Source of the DNA: Flagellimonas sp. CMM7
Lineage (GTDB): Bacteria; Bacteroidota; Bacteroidia; Flavobacteriales; Flavobacteriaceae
Assembly (NCBI RefSeq): GCF_021390195.1
Contig: NZ_CP090003.1
Span: forward strand, 670,001 to 734,000
Direction of reading: 5' to 3'
DNA length: 64,000 nt
A program made the position numbers and the translations under genes. The notes below the pieces were generated by a model that worked only from the letters and a program-made list of their open reading frames with translations, was not told the origin of the DNA and did no database searches. Of this stretch, positions 44,523-52,391 are shown piece by piece; position 1 is the stretch's first letter, and the number at the start of each line of letters is the position of its first letter.

Positions 44523-45329
44523 ATGAAAGAAATTCTAAGGCGCTCTATTACAGGGGTCATCTATGTGATGCTACTGATGGGAGCTGTTTTTTTAAACTCA
44601 GATGCTTTTGATTTTCTTTTTATGACCTTTGGTTTGGCTTGTTTATATGAGTTCAAAAAAATTGTTCGCCTAAAAGGGTATTACATATTTGTTGCTTATT
44701 TGGCTCTTTGGTGGGCTTTCATATACCTAGTTCATGATACCACCATTATCACCATACTCATGATACTGACCATCACAGTAGATTTAGCTCTTTTGGCCTT
44801 TTTATTCTCTAAAAAAGCAAAGCAGTTTACTGAGTTTCAAAAGTTTATTATTGCTGTTTTTTACATTGGTGGCGGGTGTATATTTTTAACGATGATTCCC
44901 TACAAGCAAAATGATTTTGCCAAATTTCTTATTATGGGCATTTTTATTTTGATATGGGTAAATGACACTTTTGCCTATTTGGTTGGGCGATCTATTGGAC
45001 AGACAAAATTATATTCTGCAGTTTCTCCTAAAAAAACCATTGAAGGTTCTTTAGGAGGTCTTATTTTTGCATTGGTAGCAGCATATATTTTGTCCCAATA
45101 TGAAACTACGAACCTTAAAACACTGGAATGGTTAATTCTGGCGGTTGTAATTGTAATTGCAGGTAGCCTAGGAGATTTATTGGAATCCAAGTTTAAAAGA
45201 ATTGCAGGTGTAAAGGATAGTGGTGCAATATTGCCGGGACATGGCGGTATTTGGGATAGATTGGACAGTTTGGTATTTGCAGCTCCTTTTGCATATTTGG
45301 TACTTAATATATTTTCGTATGTTTCATAA
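44523..45329 (+). CDS. cdsA: phosphatidate cytidylyltransferase
   Basis: This inner-membrane enzyme makes CDP-diacylglycerol, the precursor of phospholipids. Several hydrophobic helices precede the family signature, which runs from about residue 155: TIEGSLGG in the loop, then GSLGDLLESKFKRIAGVKDS and LPGHGGIWDRLDSLVFAAP (~residues 220-257). The 268 residues are normal. It overlaps psd by 11 bases, so the two steps to phosphatidylethanolamine precursors are coupled. Confidence 0.94.
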   Translation: MKEILRRSITGVIYVMLLMGAVFLNSDAFDFLFMTFGLACLYEFKKIVRLKGYYIFVAYLALWWAFIYLVHDTTIITILMILTITVDLALLAFLFSKKAKQFTEFQKFIIAVFYIGGGCIFLTMIPYKQNDFAKFLIMGIFILIWVNDTFAYLVGRSIGQTKLYSAVSPKKTIEGSLGGLIFALVAAYILSQYETTNLKTLEWLILAVVIVIAGSLGDLLESKFKRIAGVKDSGAILPGHGGIWDRLDSLVFAAPFAYLVLNIFSYVS

Positions 45330-45984
45330 AGAGGGTCAAAAAATTATAATCACAGCCTTTTTCATAGTGGTTGCCATTATCCTTGCTGCACATTTTTATG
45401 TAGCTATTGAATGGGTAAAGTTGGCAGTACAAATTGTCTCACTTGTAGCGTTGATTTTAATATTACAGTTCTTTAGAAATCCCAAAAGACCGGTAACCCC
45501 CACTTTTGATGAAATACTTGCCCCTGTTGATGGCAAAGTTGTTGTAATAGAAGAGGTAGAAGAACCTGAATATTTTAAGGACAAGCGTAAACAAGTTTCT
45601 ATATTCATGTCCCCCCTAAATGTCCATGTTACGCGTTATGCCGCAAGTGGAACGGTCACCTATTCAAAATATCACCCGGGTAAATATTTGGTTGCTTGGC
45701 ATCCAAAATCTAGTACCGAAAATGAGCGTACTACCGTAATATTGCACACTCCAAAATTTGGAGAGATAGGCTATAGGCAAATTGCCGGTGCAGTTGCACG
45801 TCGTATTGTAAATTACGCCGAGGAAGGTGAACAAGTTTCCCAAGGACAAGATGCCGGTTTTATTAAATTTGGCTCTAGAGTAGATTTGTTTTTACCATTG
45901 GATTGCGATATCGCTGTAAAATTGGACCAAAAAGTGGTCGGAGCAAAAACCTGTATAGCATCTATTCGGAAAAAAGATGACTGA
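45319..45984 (+). CDS. psd: phosphatidylserine decarboxylase proenzyme
   Basis: This enzyme decarboxylates phosphatidylserine to phosphatidylethanolamine. The short archaeal/Bacteroidota type has about 221 residues. Two hydrophobic helices lie at the N-terminus, then IFMSPLNVHVTRYAASGTV (~residue 95) and the self-cleavage motif FGSRVDLFLP (~residue 193), whose serine becomes the pyruvoyl group. I start at MFHKEGQ (45319), overlapping cdsA by 11 bases; a much longer upstream reading would run far into cdsA. Confidence 0.93.
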   Translation: MFHKEGQKIIITAFFIVVAIILAAHFYVAIEWVKLAVQIVSLVALILILQFFRNPKRPVTPTFDEILAPVDGKVVVIEEVEEPEYFKDKRKQVSIFMSPLNVHVTRYAASGTVTYSKYHPGKYLVAWHPKSSTENERTTVILHTPKFGEIGYRQIAGAVARRIVNYAEEGEQVSQGQDAGFIKFGSRVDLFLPLDCDIAVKLDQKVVGAKTCIASIRKKDD

Positions 45985-46246
45985 CGGGGCCAAATTACAT
46001 AAACAGTTTGAAGAAGCAGTTGCATACGTAAATAGCTACACAGAACCTTTACCCGCAGATCTCTTGCTAAAATTATACGCATATTTTAAGGTAGCCAACA
46101 AGAATTTTGGAAATCCTGGCAGCAAAACCCCACTAATCAATGCATTTAAGGCCAACGCCATGATTCAAGCCCAAAATATCAGTATTGAAGAGGCTATGCA
46201 AGGTTATATTGATCTAGTAAATAAAGAGGTAAGAAAATTAAAATAA
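45977..46246 (+). CDS. acyl-CoA-binding protein
   Basis: This 89-residue four-helix protein matches the acyl-CoA-binding protein family: KLHKQFEEAVAYVNSYTEPL, then LLLKLYAYFKVANKNFGNPG (helix 2 with the Tyr and Lys that hold CoA) and the final helix ISIEEAMQGYIDLVNKEV. It carries long-chain acyl-CoA in the cytosol of eukaryotes. Here it overlaps psd by eight bases at the end of a phospholipid operon, which supports a role in delivering or buffering acyl-CoA. The usual tryptophan of helix 3 is missing. Confidence 0.85.
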   Translation: MTDGAKLHKQFEEAVAYVNSYTEPLPADLLLKLYAYFKVANKNFGNPGSKTPLINAFKANAMIQAQNISIEEAMQGYIDLVNKEVRKLK

Positions 46247-46279
46247 CCTTTTCTCTCTAGATAATTTATAGTCATAAAA

Positions 46280-46305
46280 AAGCTGGAAGAAAAATCTTCC
46301 AGCTT
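46280..46305 (-). terminator. terminator of the lamin-tail/spondin lipoprotein gene
   Basis: The perfect 11-base stem AAGCTGGAAGA / TCTTCCAGCTT has a four-base loop and is followed, on the minus strand, by a T run. It lies 33 bases after the stop of the minus-strand gene. It also separates the convergent phospholipid operon but lacks a T run in that direction. Confidence 0.88.
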
Positions 46306-46337
46306 AATCCAACCTAACCTAATTTATGGAATAGACA

Positions 46338-48707
46338 CTATTGAGGTTGAATCTCAACTGTGATAATATTATACCCTCCTCTTGGATCTCCAACATAAAC
46401 AACACCTGCTGGGTTATTATATGCTCCTTTACCAAATTGCACATCGGTAAGGAAAGTTCCATCACTAGGGCCTACTCTTCTAACAATGTTATTAGAATCG
46501 TCGGCACCTGTATCCGGTCCACCTTGTCTTGGGGCCTGATCAGTACCAAATCCAGTAATTTGATCAATTTCAGTTCCAGAGTCGAATAAATAAGACTTCT
46601 CACTTGCGCCAAAACCAGAAGCTGGAACACCATTATCATCCCATAATGGGTAACCGGCATTGTTATATGCTATAAACCAATCATTAGTATCAACAAACAT
46701 CGTTGCAAAACCAAATTTAAAATCTTGACCTTCAGGCACTGTTAAGCTAAAAGTTAAGCTTTCTCCCGGACCTACATTAGAAGTTTGATCACTAGCTGCT
46801 ACTGGAATTCCAAGATTAGTTAAATACTCGAGAGCTACAGCATTGTTACCATCTTCAGCGATTTCTTCAAGACCGTTTGAAGGATTGTTTACTTCTCCTT
46901 GCAATACAAAAGGATCTCTTTCACCATTAAAAGCATATACTACACCTGGAGAGAATACTGTACGAGTCGAAGTTAAACGTAATGGACCACTACTTCCTTC
47001 TTCCTTATAAAAACTGTACAATGCTGTTGGATCACCATCTTCGGCAATTCCCTCAAGACCTTCACCTCTATCAACTTCGCCTAAAGCGAACAAAGGAGCA
47101 TCATTTGCATGTAATGCAACGATACCAGGAGTTACCACAAAATTAGCCGCATTAATTGCTGTAATGGTCAATGTAAATGTACCCGCTGACTGTCCATCAC
47201 CACTAGCATATGTTAAGTATGCAGTCAAGTAGTCGCTACCTCTCATTCCACCGCGATCAACAAGGCGAATTAAGTTATTAGAATCTGCAGGACCTACATT
47301 GGCACCAGCTGGAGGGAAATACGTAGGTTCATTATCAACCTCAGTACCTAAATCATACAGCACTAGTTGATCCGCAATATCCACGCCATTTAGAGCAGTT
47401 CCATTTTCCCATAGGTTGATTCCTGCTAAATCCTCCGGAGCCAAAAACCAATCATTACTATTACCCATCATGGTCACTGGGGTAATTTTTGTGCCAGGTA
47501 CAGCTGGAAATGAAATTTGATAAAAGTCGTTATCTTGAGTCAATGGCACTCCATCAGTAAGTATTCCTCCGCTATTTCTTTCTGTAAAAGTATGTACATT
47601 AAATATTTTGGCAGCATTGGTGATCGTTACATTAAATGTAGTTGTTCTAGCAGCCGCATCATTAGATTCACCCAAAGAAGGAATAGTTTCTTCTGTCCAA
47701 TCTGTAGAAGCATCTCCTTCGCCATCATACTCAATACTAGCAGACTCACCTACGGTAGGCACGAAATCACTAGCCGTCCAAATACCAGCTTCAACAGCTA
47801 CATTTTCTCTTGGACTACCAGCTTCTCCCCACTGTACGAAATCCACAATAGCATCTGAACTACCAAAACTATCGTTAGAGTATAAACCAAGGCCATCAGC
47901 GTCATCCATATCAAATGGTAACACTAAAAATTCACCAGCAGGTAATTCAACTGTACCGCTTACTGGAGTAAGGTTTCCTATTTGTGCATATCTACCAGGA
48001 CCTAAGCATAACCAATAAGAGCTTAAATCTACGGCTACATTGCCGTTATTGTACACCTCTACTTGATCAAGGTTACCATACTGCACCTCATTAAGCACAA
48101 TAGATCTTTTCATTGCATCTGGCATGCTCAAAACATTCTCAGCTCCAATAGTCACTGTAGTAGTTTCTGCCCAGTTGGCAACACCATTACCAGTACCATC
48201 ATAAATAATGCTGTAGTTTTCATTGCCCATTACTGGCACAAAGTCACCTGCAGTCCATAGATTGGCTTCAACTGCTACATTCTCGCGGGCATTGCCTCCA
48301 GCACCCCATTGAACAAAATCAACAATTGCGCTTGCGCTACCAAATTCATTTGTGGAATAAAGACCTAATCCACCTGTTCCTTGTGGCATTTCATAAGAAA
48401 CACTCAAGTATTCGCCTGCGTCAAGGTTAACGTTTCCTACAGTTACAAGGTCGCTAATTTGTGCATATTGACCAGGACCTAAGCATAACCAATACGAACC
48501 TAAGTCAACAGCTGCGTTGCTGTTGTTAAAAATTTCAACACGGTCTCCCAAGTACTCTACTTCATTGAGAACTACCGTGCCTTCAACATTGTTTCCACCA
48601 CCATCCGGTACATCCGGGGTATCTGGAACACTGACGATTGTATCGTCTTCTGAACATGCTGCTATCAACAAGGATAGTGCGATGATCTTAAAAAAATTCT
48701 TTTTCAT
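46338..48707 (-). CDS. lipoprotein with two lamin-tail domains and spondin-like domains
   Basis: This 789-residue lipoprotein (lipobox LLIAAC, cysteine ~18) has a Pro/Gly/Asp linker and then two similar lamin-tail (LTD) domains at about residues 45-190 and 200-345. Each contains VLNEVxY, YWLCLGPGxYAQI, GLGLYS, IVDFVQWG and ENVAVEA. The C-terminal half has two related segments resembling the Spondin_N fold, near 355-515 and 620-760. Both carry a NDWF.A motif and an LYD/LFDSGTEvD...DSNNivR motif, the latter typical of metal-binding loops. It is likely surface exposed; function is unknown. It diverges from a LytTR regulator that may control it. Confidence 0.7.
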   Translation of the reverse strand: MKKNFFKIIALSLLIAACSEDDTIVSVPDTPDVPDGGGNNVEGTVVLNEVEYLGDRVEIFNNSNAAVDLGSYWLCLGPGQYAQISDLVTVGNVNLDAGEYLSVSYEMPQGTGGLGLYSTNEFGSASAIVDFVQWGAGGNARENVAVEANLWTAGDFVPVMGNENYSIIYDGTGNGVANWAETTTVTIGAENVLSMPDAMKRSIVLNEVQYGNLDQVEVYNNGNVAVDLSSYWLCLGPGRYAQIGNLTPVSGTVELPAGEFLVLPFDMDDADGLGLYSNDSFGSSDAIVDFVQWGEAGSPRENVAVEAGIWTASDFVPTVGESASIEYDGEGDASTDWTEETIPSLGESNDAAARTTTFNVTITNAAKIFNVHTFTERNSGGILTDGVPLTQDNDFYQISFPAVPGTKITPVTMMGNSNDWFLAPEDLAGINLWENGTALNGVDIADQLVLYDLGTEVDNEPTYFPPAGANVGPADSNNLIRLVDRGGMRGSDYLTAYLTYASGDGQSAGTFTLTITAINAANFVVTPGIVALHANDAPLFALGEVDRGEGLEGIAEDGDPTALYSFYKEEGSSGPLRLTSTRTVFSPGVVYAFNGERDPFVLQGEVNNPSNGLEEIAEDGNNAVALEYLTNLGIPVAASDQTSNVGPGESLTFSLTVPEGQDFKFGFATMFVDTNDWFIAYNNAGYPLWDDNGVPASGFGASEKSYLFDSGTEIDQITGFGTDQAPRQGGPDTGADDSNNIVRRVGPSDGTFLTDVQFGKGAYNNPAGVVYVGDPRGGYNIITVEIQPQ

Positions 48708-48793
48708 AACATTTTTAGATTTTATATATGATGATTATATTTTGATGCCGCAAATGAACGACGCACACCAACCTTATTTCAAAAAAAACTACC

Positions 48794-48825
48794 TAAAACG
48801 GAAAATAGCGTCTTAAAACGGAAAA
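48794..48825. promoter_or_regulatory. direct repeat, candidate LytTR-type binding site
   Basis: TAAAACGGAAAA occurs perfectly at 48794-48805 and 48814-48825, a spacing of 20 bp (two helical turns). LytTR regulators bind direct repeats on one DNA face with about this period. The site lies midway in the intergenic region next to a LytTR gene. The specific recognition is inference. Confidence 0.5.
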
Positions 48826-48855
48826 ACCATTCCATTCGGGAGCCCTTATTATATC

Positions 48856-48863
48856 TATGTTTG
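48856..48863 (+). promoter_or_regulatory. candidate promoter -7 element of the LytTR gene
   Basis: TATGTTTG matches TAnnTTTG and predicts transcription from about 48870, leaving a leader of roughly 145 bases before the ATG at 49015. On the opposite strand a weaker match (TTCATTTG, 48751-48758) could serve the lipoprotein gene. Confidence 0.45.
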
Positions 48864-49014
48864 GTTAAAAATCATCATATATAACATGTGTCTATGGACA
48901 AACAGGTCAATCATACGCATAGCAACTTAAAACATGTGGCCAACAACTCTATCTGACCTTTAAATCATATATTGCACTGTTTTTTTGAAGAGCTTTTTAT
49001 CCTTGATTTGGATT

Positions 49015-50151
49015 ATGCGCAAAGACCGACTTTATTTTTATACATTTTTAGCAATTGCCACCATTTTTGTAATTATTGGTGGTATTACTGCACAATACTT
49101 TGTGCGTATCAGTACAGATCAGATGTTAGGCACTCAACTGGAGTCAAGCAAACGCGAAGCCAAAGAAGTTGCTGTATTTATAAGTCATCAACTTGAGAAC
49201 GATATTTCAAAAGAAAAAGTTATTGGTAATGTGCAAAAAGCCATTCAAAATACCAATATAGAATCTGGTTTTATAAGTATTATAGACTGGGCGGGAAAAA
49301 ATATTTGCCATCCAGATAGAACACAAGCAGGTTCTCAAATAGGGTCTAGCCAATCTCTTGCAATGGCCATGGATAGTGAAATAAGCACTGAAGATTTTTA
49401 CAATTTGCTTACCAATGGAGAAAACAATGATTTGAGAACTAATGAACAACAATCTGAAATACTCTACATTTATCCAGTACAAAATTCTGATTGGATTGTT
49501 GCCGCCCACGCTAACTTTGCTAAAATATCGGCGCAGATAAAAAATCTTCGCAATCGATTTTACGCCCTTTATAGTATTATGGGTTTTGCTGTCATATTAG
49601 CTTCTGTCTTTACAGTAAGGTTTATTGGAAGTTTCTATGAGAAGAAATTAGAAGTCAAAAACCAGGAGTTGGAAAGTGAAGTTATCAATTTAGCTAAATT
49701 GAATAGCGATTTAGGTAAATACCAAAGGCGAGTTGTTGAAGAAGGGCCTAAACAACAAATTAGTGAGGATGAAAAAAGTTCCCCTGAAAAAAGCAAAAAA
49801 CAGACGGATGGTGGCAAAAAACGTATTTTAACCTACTTGCGAAATGAGTTATTGCCTATTGCCATTGATGACATCGCCTACATTTATACAGAAAATACAA
49901 TTACCTATGTTGTTGACATGCATGGTAAAAAAGCAACTACAAACAGTAGTCTGGATGAACTATATTCCGGTTTGGACAGTAGTTTTTTTTACCGGGCCAA
50001 TAGACAATTCATCATTGCCATATCTTCTATTGAAAAAATAATTAGGTACAGCAATAGTCAATTGAAGATTTTAGTGAACCCAAATTCTGAAGTGGACATT
50101 ATTATTGGGAAGAACAAGGCAGCTGAGTTTAAACAATGGCTCAATCTATAG
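49015..50151 (+). CDS. membrane sensor with LytTR DNA-binding domain
   Basis: This 378-residue one-component regulator has a transmembrane helix near the N-terminus (about residues 8-30), an extracytoplasmic Cache-like domain of about 140 residues with FISIIDWAGKNICHPDRTQ and YPVQNSDWIVAAHANFAKI, and a second helix. A coiled coil follows, then a charged linker, and a LytTR domain over the last ~100 residues (ILTYLRNELLPIAIDDIAYI, FFYRANRQFIIAISSIEKI). It would bind DNA directly in response to an external ligand. I start at 49015 (MRKDRLYF); a TTG ten codons upstream is possible. Confidence 0.87.
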   Translation: MRKDRLYFYTFLAIATIFVIIGGITAQYFVRISTDQMLGTQLESSKREAKEVAVFISHQLENDISKEKVIGNVQKAIQNTNIESGFISIIDWAGKNICHPDRTQAGSQIGSSQSLAMAMDSEISTEDFYNLLTNGENNDLRTNEQQSEILYIYPVQNSDWIVAAHANFAKISAQIKNLRNRFYALYSIMGFAVILASVFTVRFIGSFYEKKLEVKNQELESEVINLAKLNSDLGKYQRRVVEEGPKQQISEDEKSSPEKSKKQTDGGKKRILTYLRNELLPIAIDDIAYIYTENTITYVVDMHGKKATTNSSLDELYSGLDSSFFYRANRQFIIAISSIEKIIRYSNSQLKILVNPNSEVDIIIGKNKAAEFKQWLNL

Positions 50152-50171
50152 CAATCAGGTTCTAACTCTTA

Positions 50172-51092
50172 TCACTTTTTGGATTTAATATTTGCTCGCT
50201 TTTTTTGATTGAAATGCAGTACGTAAGTAGCATTTACCCCTATATGTAAGCGACCGGCATTAACATTAAAGTTGTTGGGTATCAAAGTATAATTGGCAAC
50301 ATCGTCAAAACTTTTGGAATTTGTCATGGAAAACTGAAGTATTACATCACTGATTTCCCAATTTACACCTAATGAAAAGAGATTAAAGCCCTCTGGTCCC
50401 TCTTCTCTTCCAAATGTATAATAGTATTCAGAAACTAAAGATACATGGTTGCTCAATTTATATCGTCCTCCAAAACCCAAAGAGAAAAAATCTTGGTTTC
50501 CATCAAGTGATGGTTGTTCGCTTCCCATATGAATATAGGTAGGTGCAATCTGCAAGGAAAGATTACGATCAAATTTTCTTGCTATAATGGCTTGTGATAC
50601 AAATGAGAGTCTATTTGATGATTCATTAGGCAATTGAAAGCCAAGAAAATTACGTGTAAAATAAGAGGTCCCTTGGACGAGCGTAATGCCCAATTGTGAT
50701 TTTCCATTGTCTTGCTGTCTTAGTAAACGGTATTTGGCAAAACTATTTACAATACCATCCCAGGTAGTAATTCCTGCACCAAAAGTAAATCGGTCGGTAA
50801 ATGCATATTGTGCTCCAAAATGTGCTGAAAACCGGTCGGCCGCAAAACTTTGGCCATTTTCATTGTTGGGAATGTTCCAATATCGTGTACCCAAAACAAA
50901 TTCCAAGACCCCTTTCTTCCTCGTCTCCACAGATTGGCCCAATAAAACACGATTAGCCTTAAAAGTGGCTTGGGTATAAAATTTTTGCCCTGAAAGTTCT
51001 TTATCCAATATATCGAGAATATCCTGGGCGCTTACCGAAACAATGCCGAAACAAAGGGTAAATATTAGTAAAATGTTGTTCTTATTCTTCAT
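50172..51092 (-). CDS. DUF5777 family beta-barrel protein
   Basis: This exported protein of about 306 residues has a signal peptide ending in VSVSAQ and a body of alternating polar and aromatic strands characteristic of an outer-membrane beta-barrel (RFSAHFGAQYAFTDRFTFGAG, split over ~80-100, and SNHVSLVSEYYYTFG). It matches the DUF5777 family. I start at 51092 (MKNKNNILL), overlapping the YceI gene by 11 bases. It is the last gene of an OB-fold/YceI/DUF5777 operon. Function is unknown. Confidence 0.78.
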   Translation of the reverse strand: MKNKNNILLIFTLCFGIVSVSAQDILDILDKELSGQKFYTQATFKANRVLLGQSVETRKKGVLEFVLGTRYWNIPNNENGQSFAADRFSAHFGAQYAFTDRFTFGAGITTWDGIVNSFAKYRLLRQQDNGKSQLGITLVQGTSYFTRNFLGFQLPNESSNRLSFVSQAIIARKFDRNLSLQIAPTYIHMGSEQPSLDGNQDFFSLGFGGRYKLSNHVSLVSEYYYTFGREEGPEGFNLFSLGVNWEISDVILQFSMTNSKSFDDVANYTLIPNNFNVNAGRLHIGVNATYVLHFNQKKRANIKSKK

Positions 51093-51627
51093 AGGGTTCG
51101 TATTCAAATCTGAACATTACCTGTATTACTTTCGCTATATTGGGCGCTAATAAAGGTGGGACTTTAATGTTAAAGTCAGCTACTGGAACTTCAAAATCCC
51201 CAGTTAACACCAAATTACTGCCCAAATTTTCAATCTTGACTTTTATATCAATTTCTTTTTGCACTCCGTGTAATTCTAGATTTCCCTTTAAAAAAACTAT
51301 ACCATCATTGAAAGAATCTGCATTGAAATCAACTATTTTACCTGAAAAATTTGTTTTCGGGTAAATATCAGATTCCACATAGCTTTCATTAAAATGTTCT
51401 TCCATCAAGGATTTTTTGAATATGAAAGCTCTCAATAACATACTAACCCCAATAGCACCATTACTTTTATCCACAATACTATGGACTTGATTGTTGGTAG
51501 CCTCTATATCCTCTACCGAGGTGTACGAGAAAAAGGAAACCTGACCTTGTCTTGTAATGATCCTATTAGAGGTTTGACAAAAAGCCCCAAAGTGCAAAAA
51601 GAAAAATAAGATGACTAATTTATTCAC
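51082..51627 (-). CDS. YceI family protein (second paralogue)
   Basis: This 181-residue exported YceI-domain protein has a signal peptide ending in FGAFCQ. The lipocalin-like barrel contains GQVSFFSYTSVEDIEATNNQ, FNESYVESDIYPKTNFSGKI and LELHGVQKEIDIKVKIE. It is distant from the YceI at 15.9 kb. It overlaps the OB-fold gene by four bases and the DUF5777 gene by 11, so the three are translationally coupled. It may deliver a lipid such as a quinone to a membrane process; that is inference. Confidence 0.85.
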   Translation of the reverse strand: MNKLVILFFFLHFGAFCQTSNRIITRQGQVSFFSYTSVEDIEATNNQVHSIVDKSNGAIGVSMLLRAFIFKKSLMEEHFNESYVESDIYPKTNFSGKIVDFNADSFNDGIVFLKGNLELHGVQKEIDIKVKIENLGSNLVLTGDFEVPVADFNIKVPPLLAPNIAKVIQVMFRFEYEPYEE

Positions 51628-52061
51628 TTGTTATAATCAATTGGTATACAATTTAGCATTATTACATCTAAAAGAAAGCCTTTACAGACTCCCTTCAAAA
51701 TAATAGTATCACCGACGCTTAGTTTTTCAACCTGGTTTTCTCCAAAGGGCATCATATCACATACTATAAAATTTTTGGTGAACTGTTTACTTTTCAACAA
51801 AATCGTCCGCCTATCATTCATACTACTTATACCCTTGATTATACCCTTAACTTCTATTGTTTTTTCAACATAAATGGTGTTAGCTAACTTTTCATCATGG
51901 GTAAACATAGAAATTAGGTCATCAGCGCTTAACTTATCATCAGAAATACTATTAAGAACGTCAACTCTTGAAGGTCTTTGAAATTCAAAATACACATAAG
52001 TCAATATGGATAACACTGTAAAGATTACCATGAAAATGATTAAGTATACTTTTTTTCTCAT
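51624..52061 (-). CDS. membrane-anchored OB-fold (tRNA_anti-like) protein
   Basis: This protein of about 145 residues has one N-terminal transmembrane helix (VYLIIFMVIFTVLSILTYVY) and a tRNA_anti-like OB-fold: TIYVEKTIEVKGIIKGISS, FIVCDMMPFGEN and LSVGDTIILKGVCKGFLLDV. Members of this fold occur in Bacteroidota envelope gene clusters; nucleic-acid binding is unlikely outside the cytoplasm. I start at MRKKVY (52061), three codons inside a longer reading. It leads the three-gene operon. Confidence 0.75.
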   Translation of the reverse strand: MRKKVYLIIFMVIFTVLSILTYVYFEFQRPSRVDVLNSISDDKLSADDLISMFTHDEKLANTIYVEKTIEVKGIIKGISSMNDRRTILLKSKQFTKNFIVCDMMPFGENQVEKLSVGDTIILKGVCKGFLLDVIMLNCIPIDYNK

Positions 52062-52070
52062 TCCTAACAA

Positions 52071-52391
52071 TCCAATCTTAGAAAAACAAATTCTGAATAA
52101 TTAAAAAAGGAAAGGCCATTCGAAAATGGCCCAACCTCTTTCTCAAAACAATTTTCTTCACCTGTCTTTTTATAGACATTAAAGACATGTACAAAGCAAT
52201 GTATTCCATTGGAATTAATAACCTTAAATCTTGTTGAAAGTGAAAATCAAGCCTTAAAAGTGAAATCATACTAAAAGAATGTTTGTCGGTGTAATACCAA
52301 CATATATCAAAAAGCAGTTATTCTTTGCTATGTTACATGATAATGATGATATATTACAATAAAAACCAAGCACTAAAAAAACCAAAAAGGA
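52071..52391. other. 321-base intergenic region without a supported gene
   Basis: Between the OB-fold gene and the sterol-desaturase gene, both on the minus strand, I find no coding region I can support; a 63-codon frame at 52078-52269 looks like chance. The only structure is an imperfect 19-bp dyad, TGTCGGTGTAATACCAACA, at 52284-52302. The promoter of the OB-fold/YceI/DUF5777 operon must lie in this stretch, but no clear -7 element is visible. Confidence 0.5.

Larger units (their letters stand above)
48722..48884. repeat. mirrored 15-bp motif flanking the divergent control region
   Basis: TTATATATGATGATT at 48722-48736 is the exact reverse complement of AATCATCATATATAA at 48870-48884. Each copy lies just downstream of a predicted transcription start, one in each direction. 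That suggests a shared operator or RNA element rather than chance. Confidence 0.6.

Noticed and set aside
45220..45318. An N-terminal extension of phosphatidylserine decarboxylase
   Set aside because: It overlaps the conserved cdsA signature and adds residues unlike the family; the ATG at 45319 fits.
48894..48956. A possible 20-residue protein in the LytTR leader
   Set aside because: It has no translation signal and no repeated regulatory codons. I kept it only as a low-interest observation, not as a gene.
52078..52269. A 63-codon minus-strand frame between the OB-fold and sterol-desaturase genes
   Set aside because: It has no recognisable domain, signal or promoter, lies in AT-rich DNA, and its composition looks like random translation. 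The region is better treated as intergenic.
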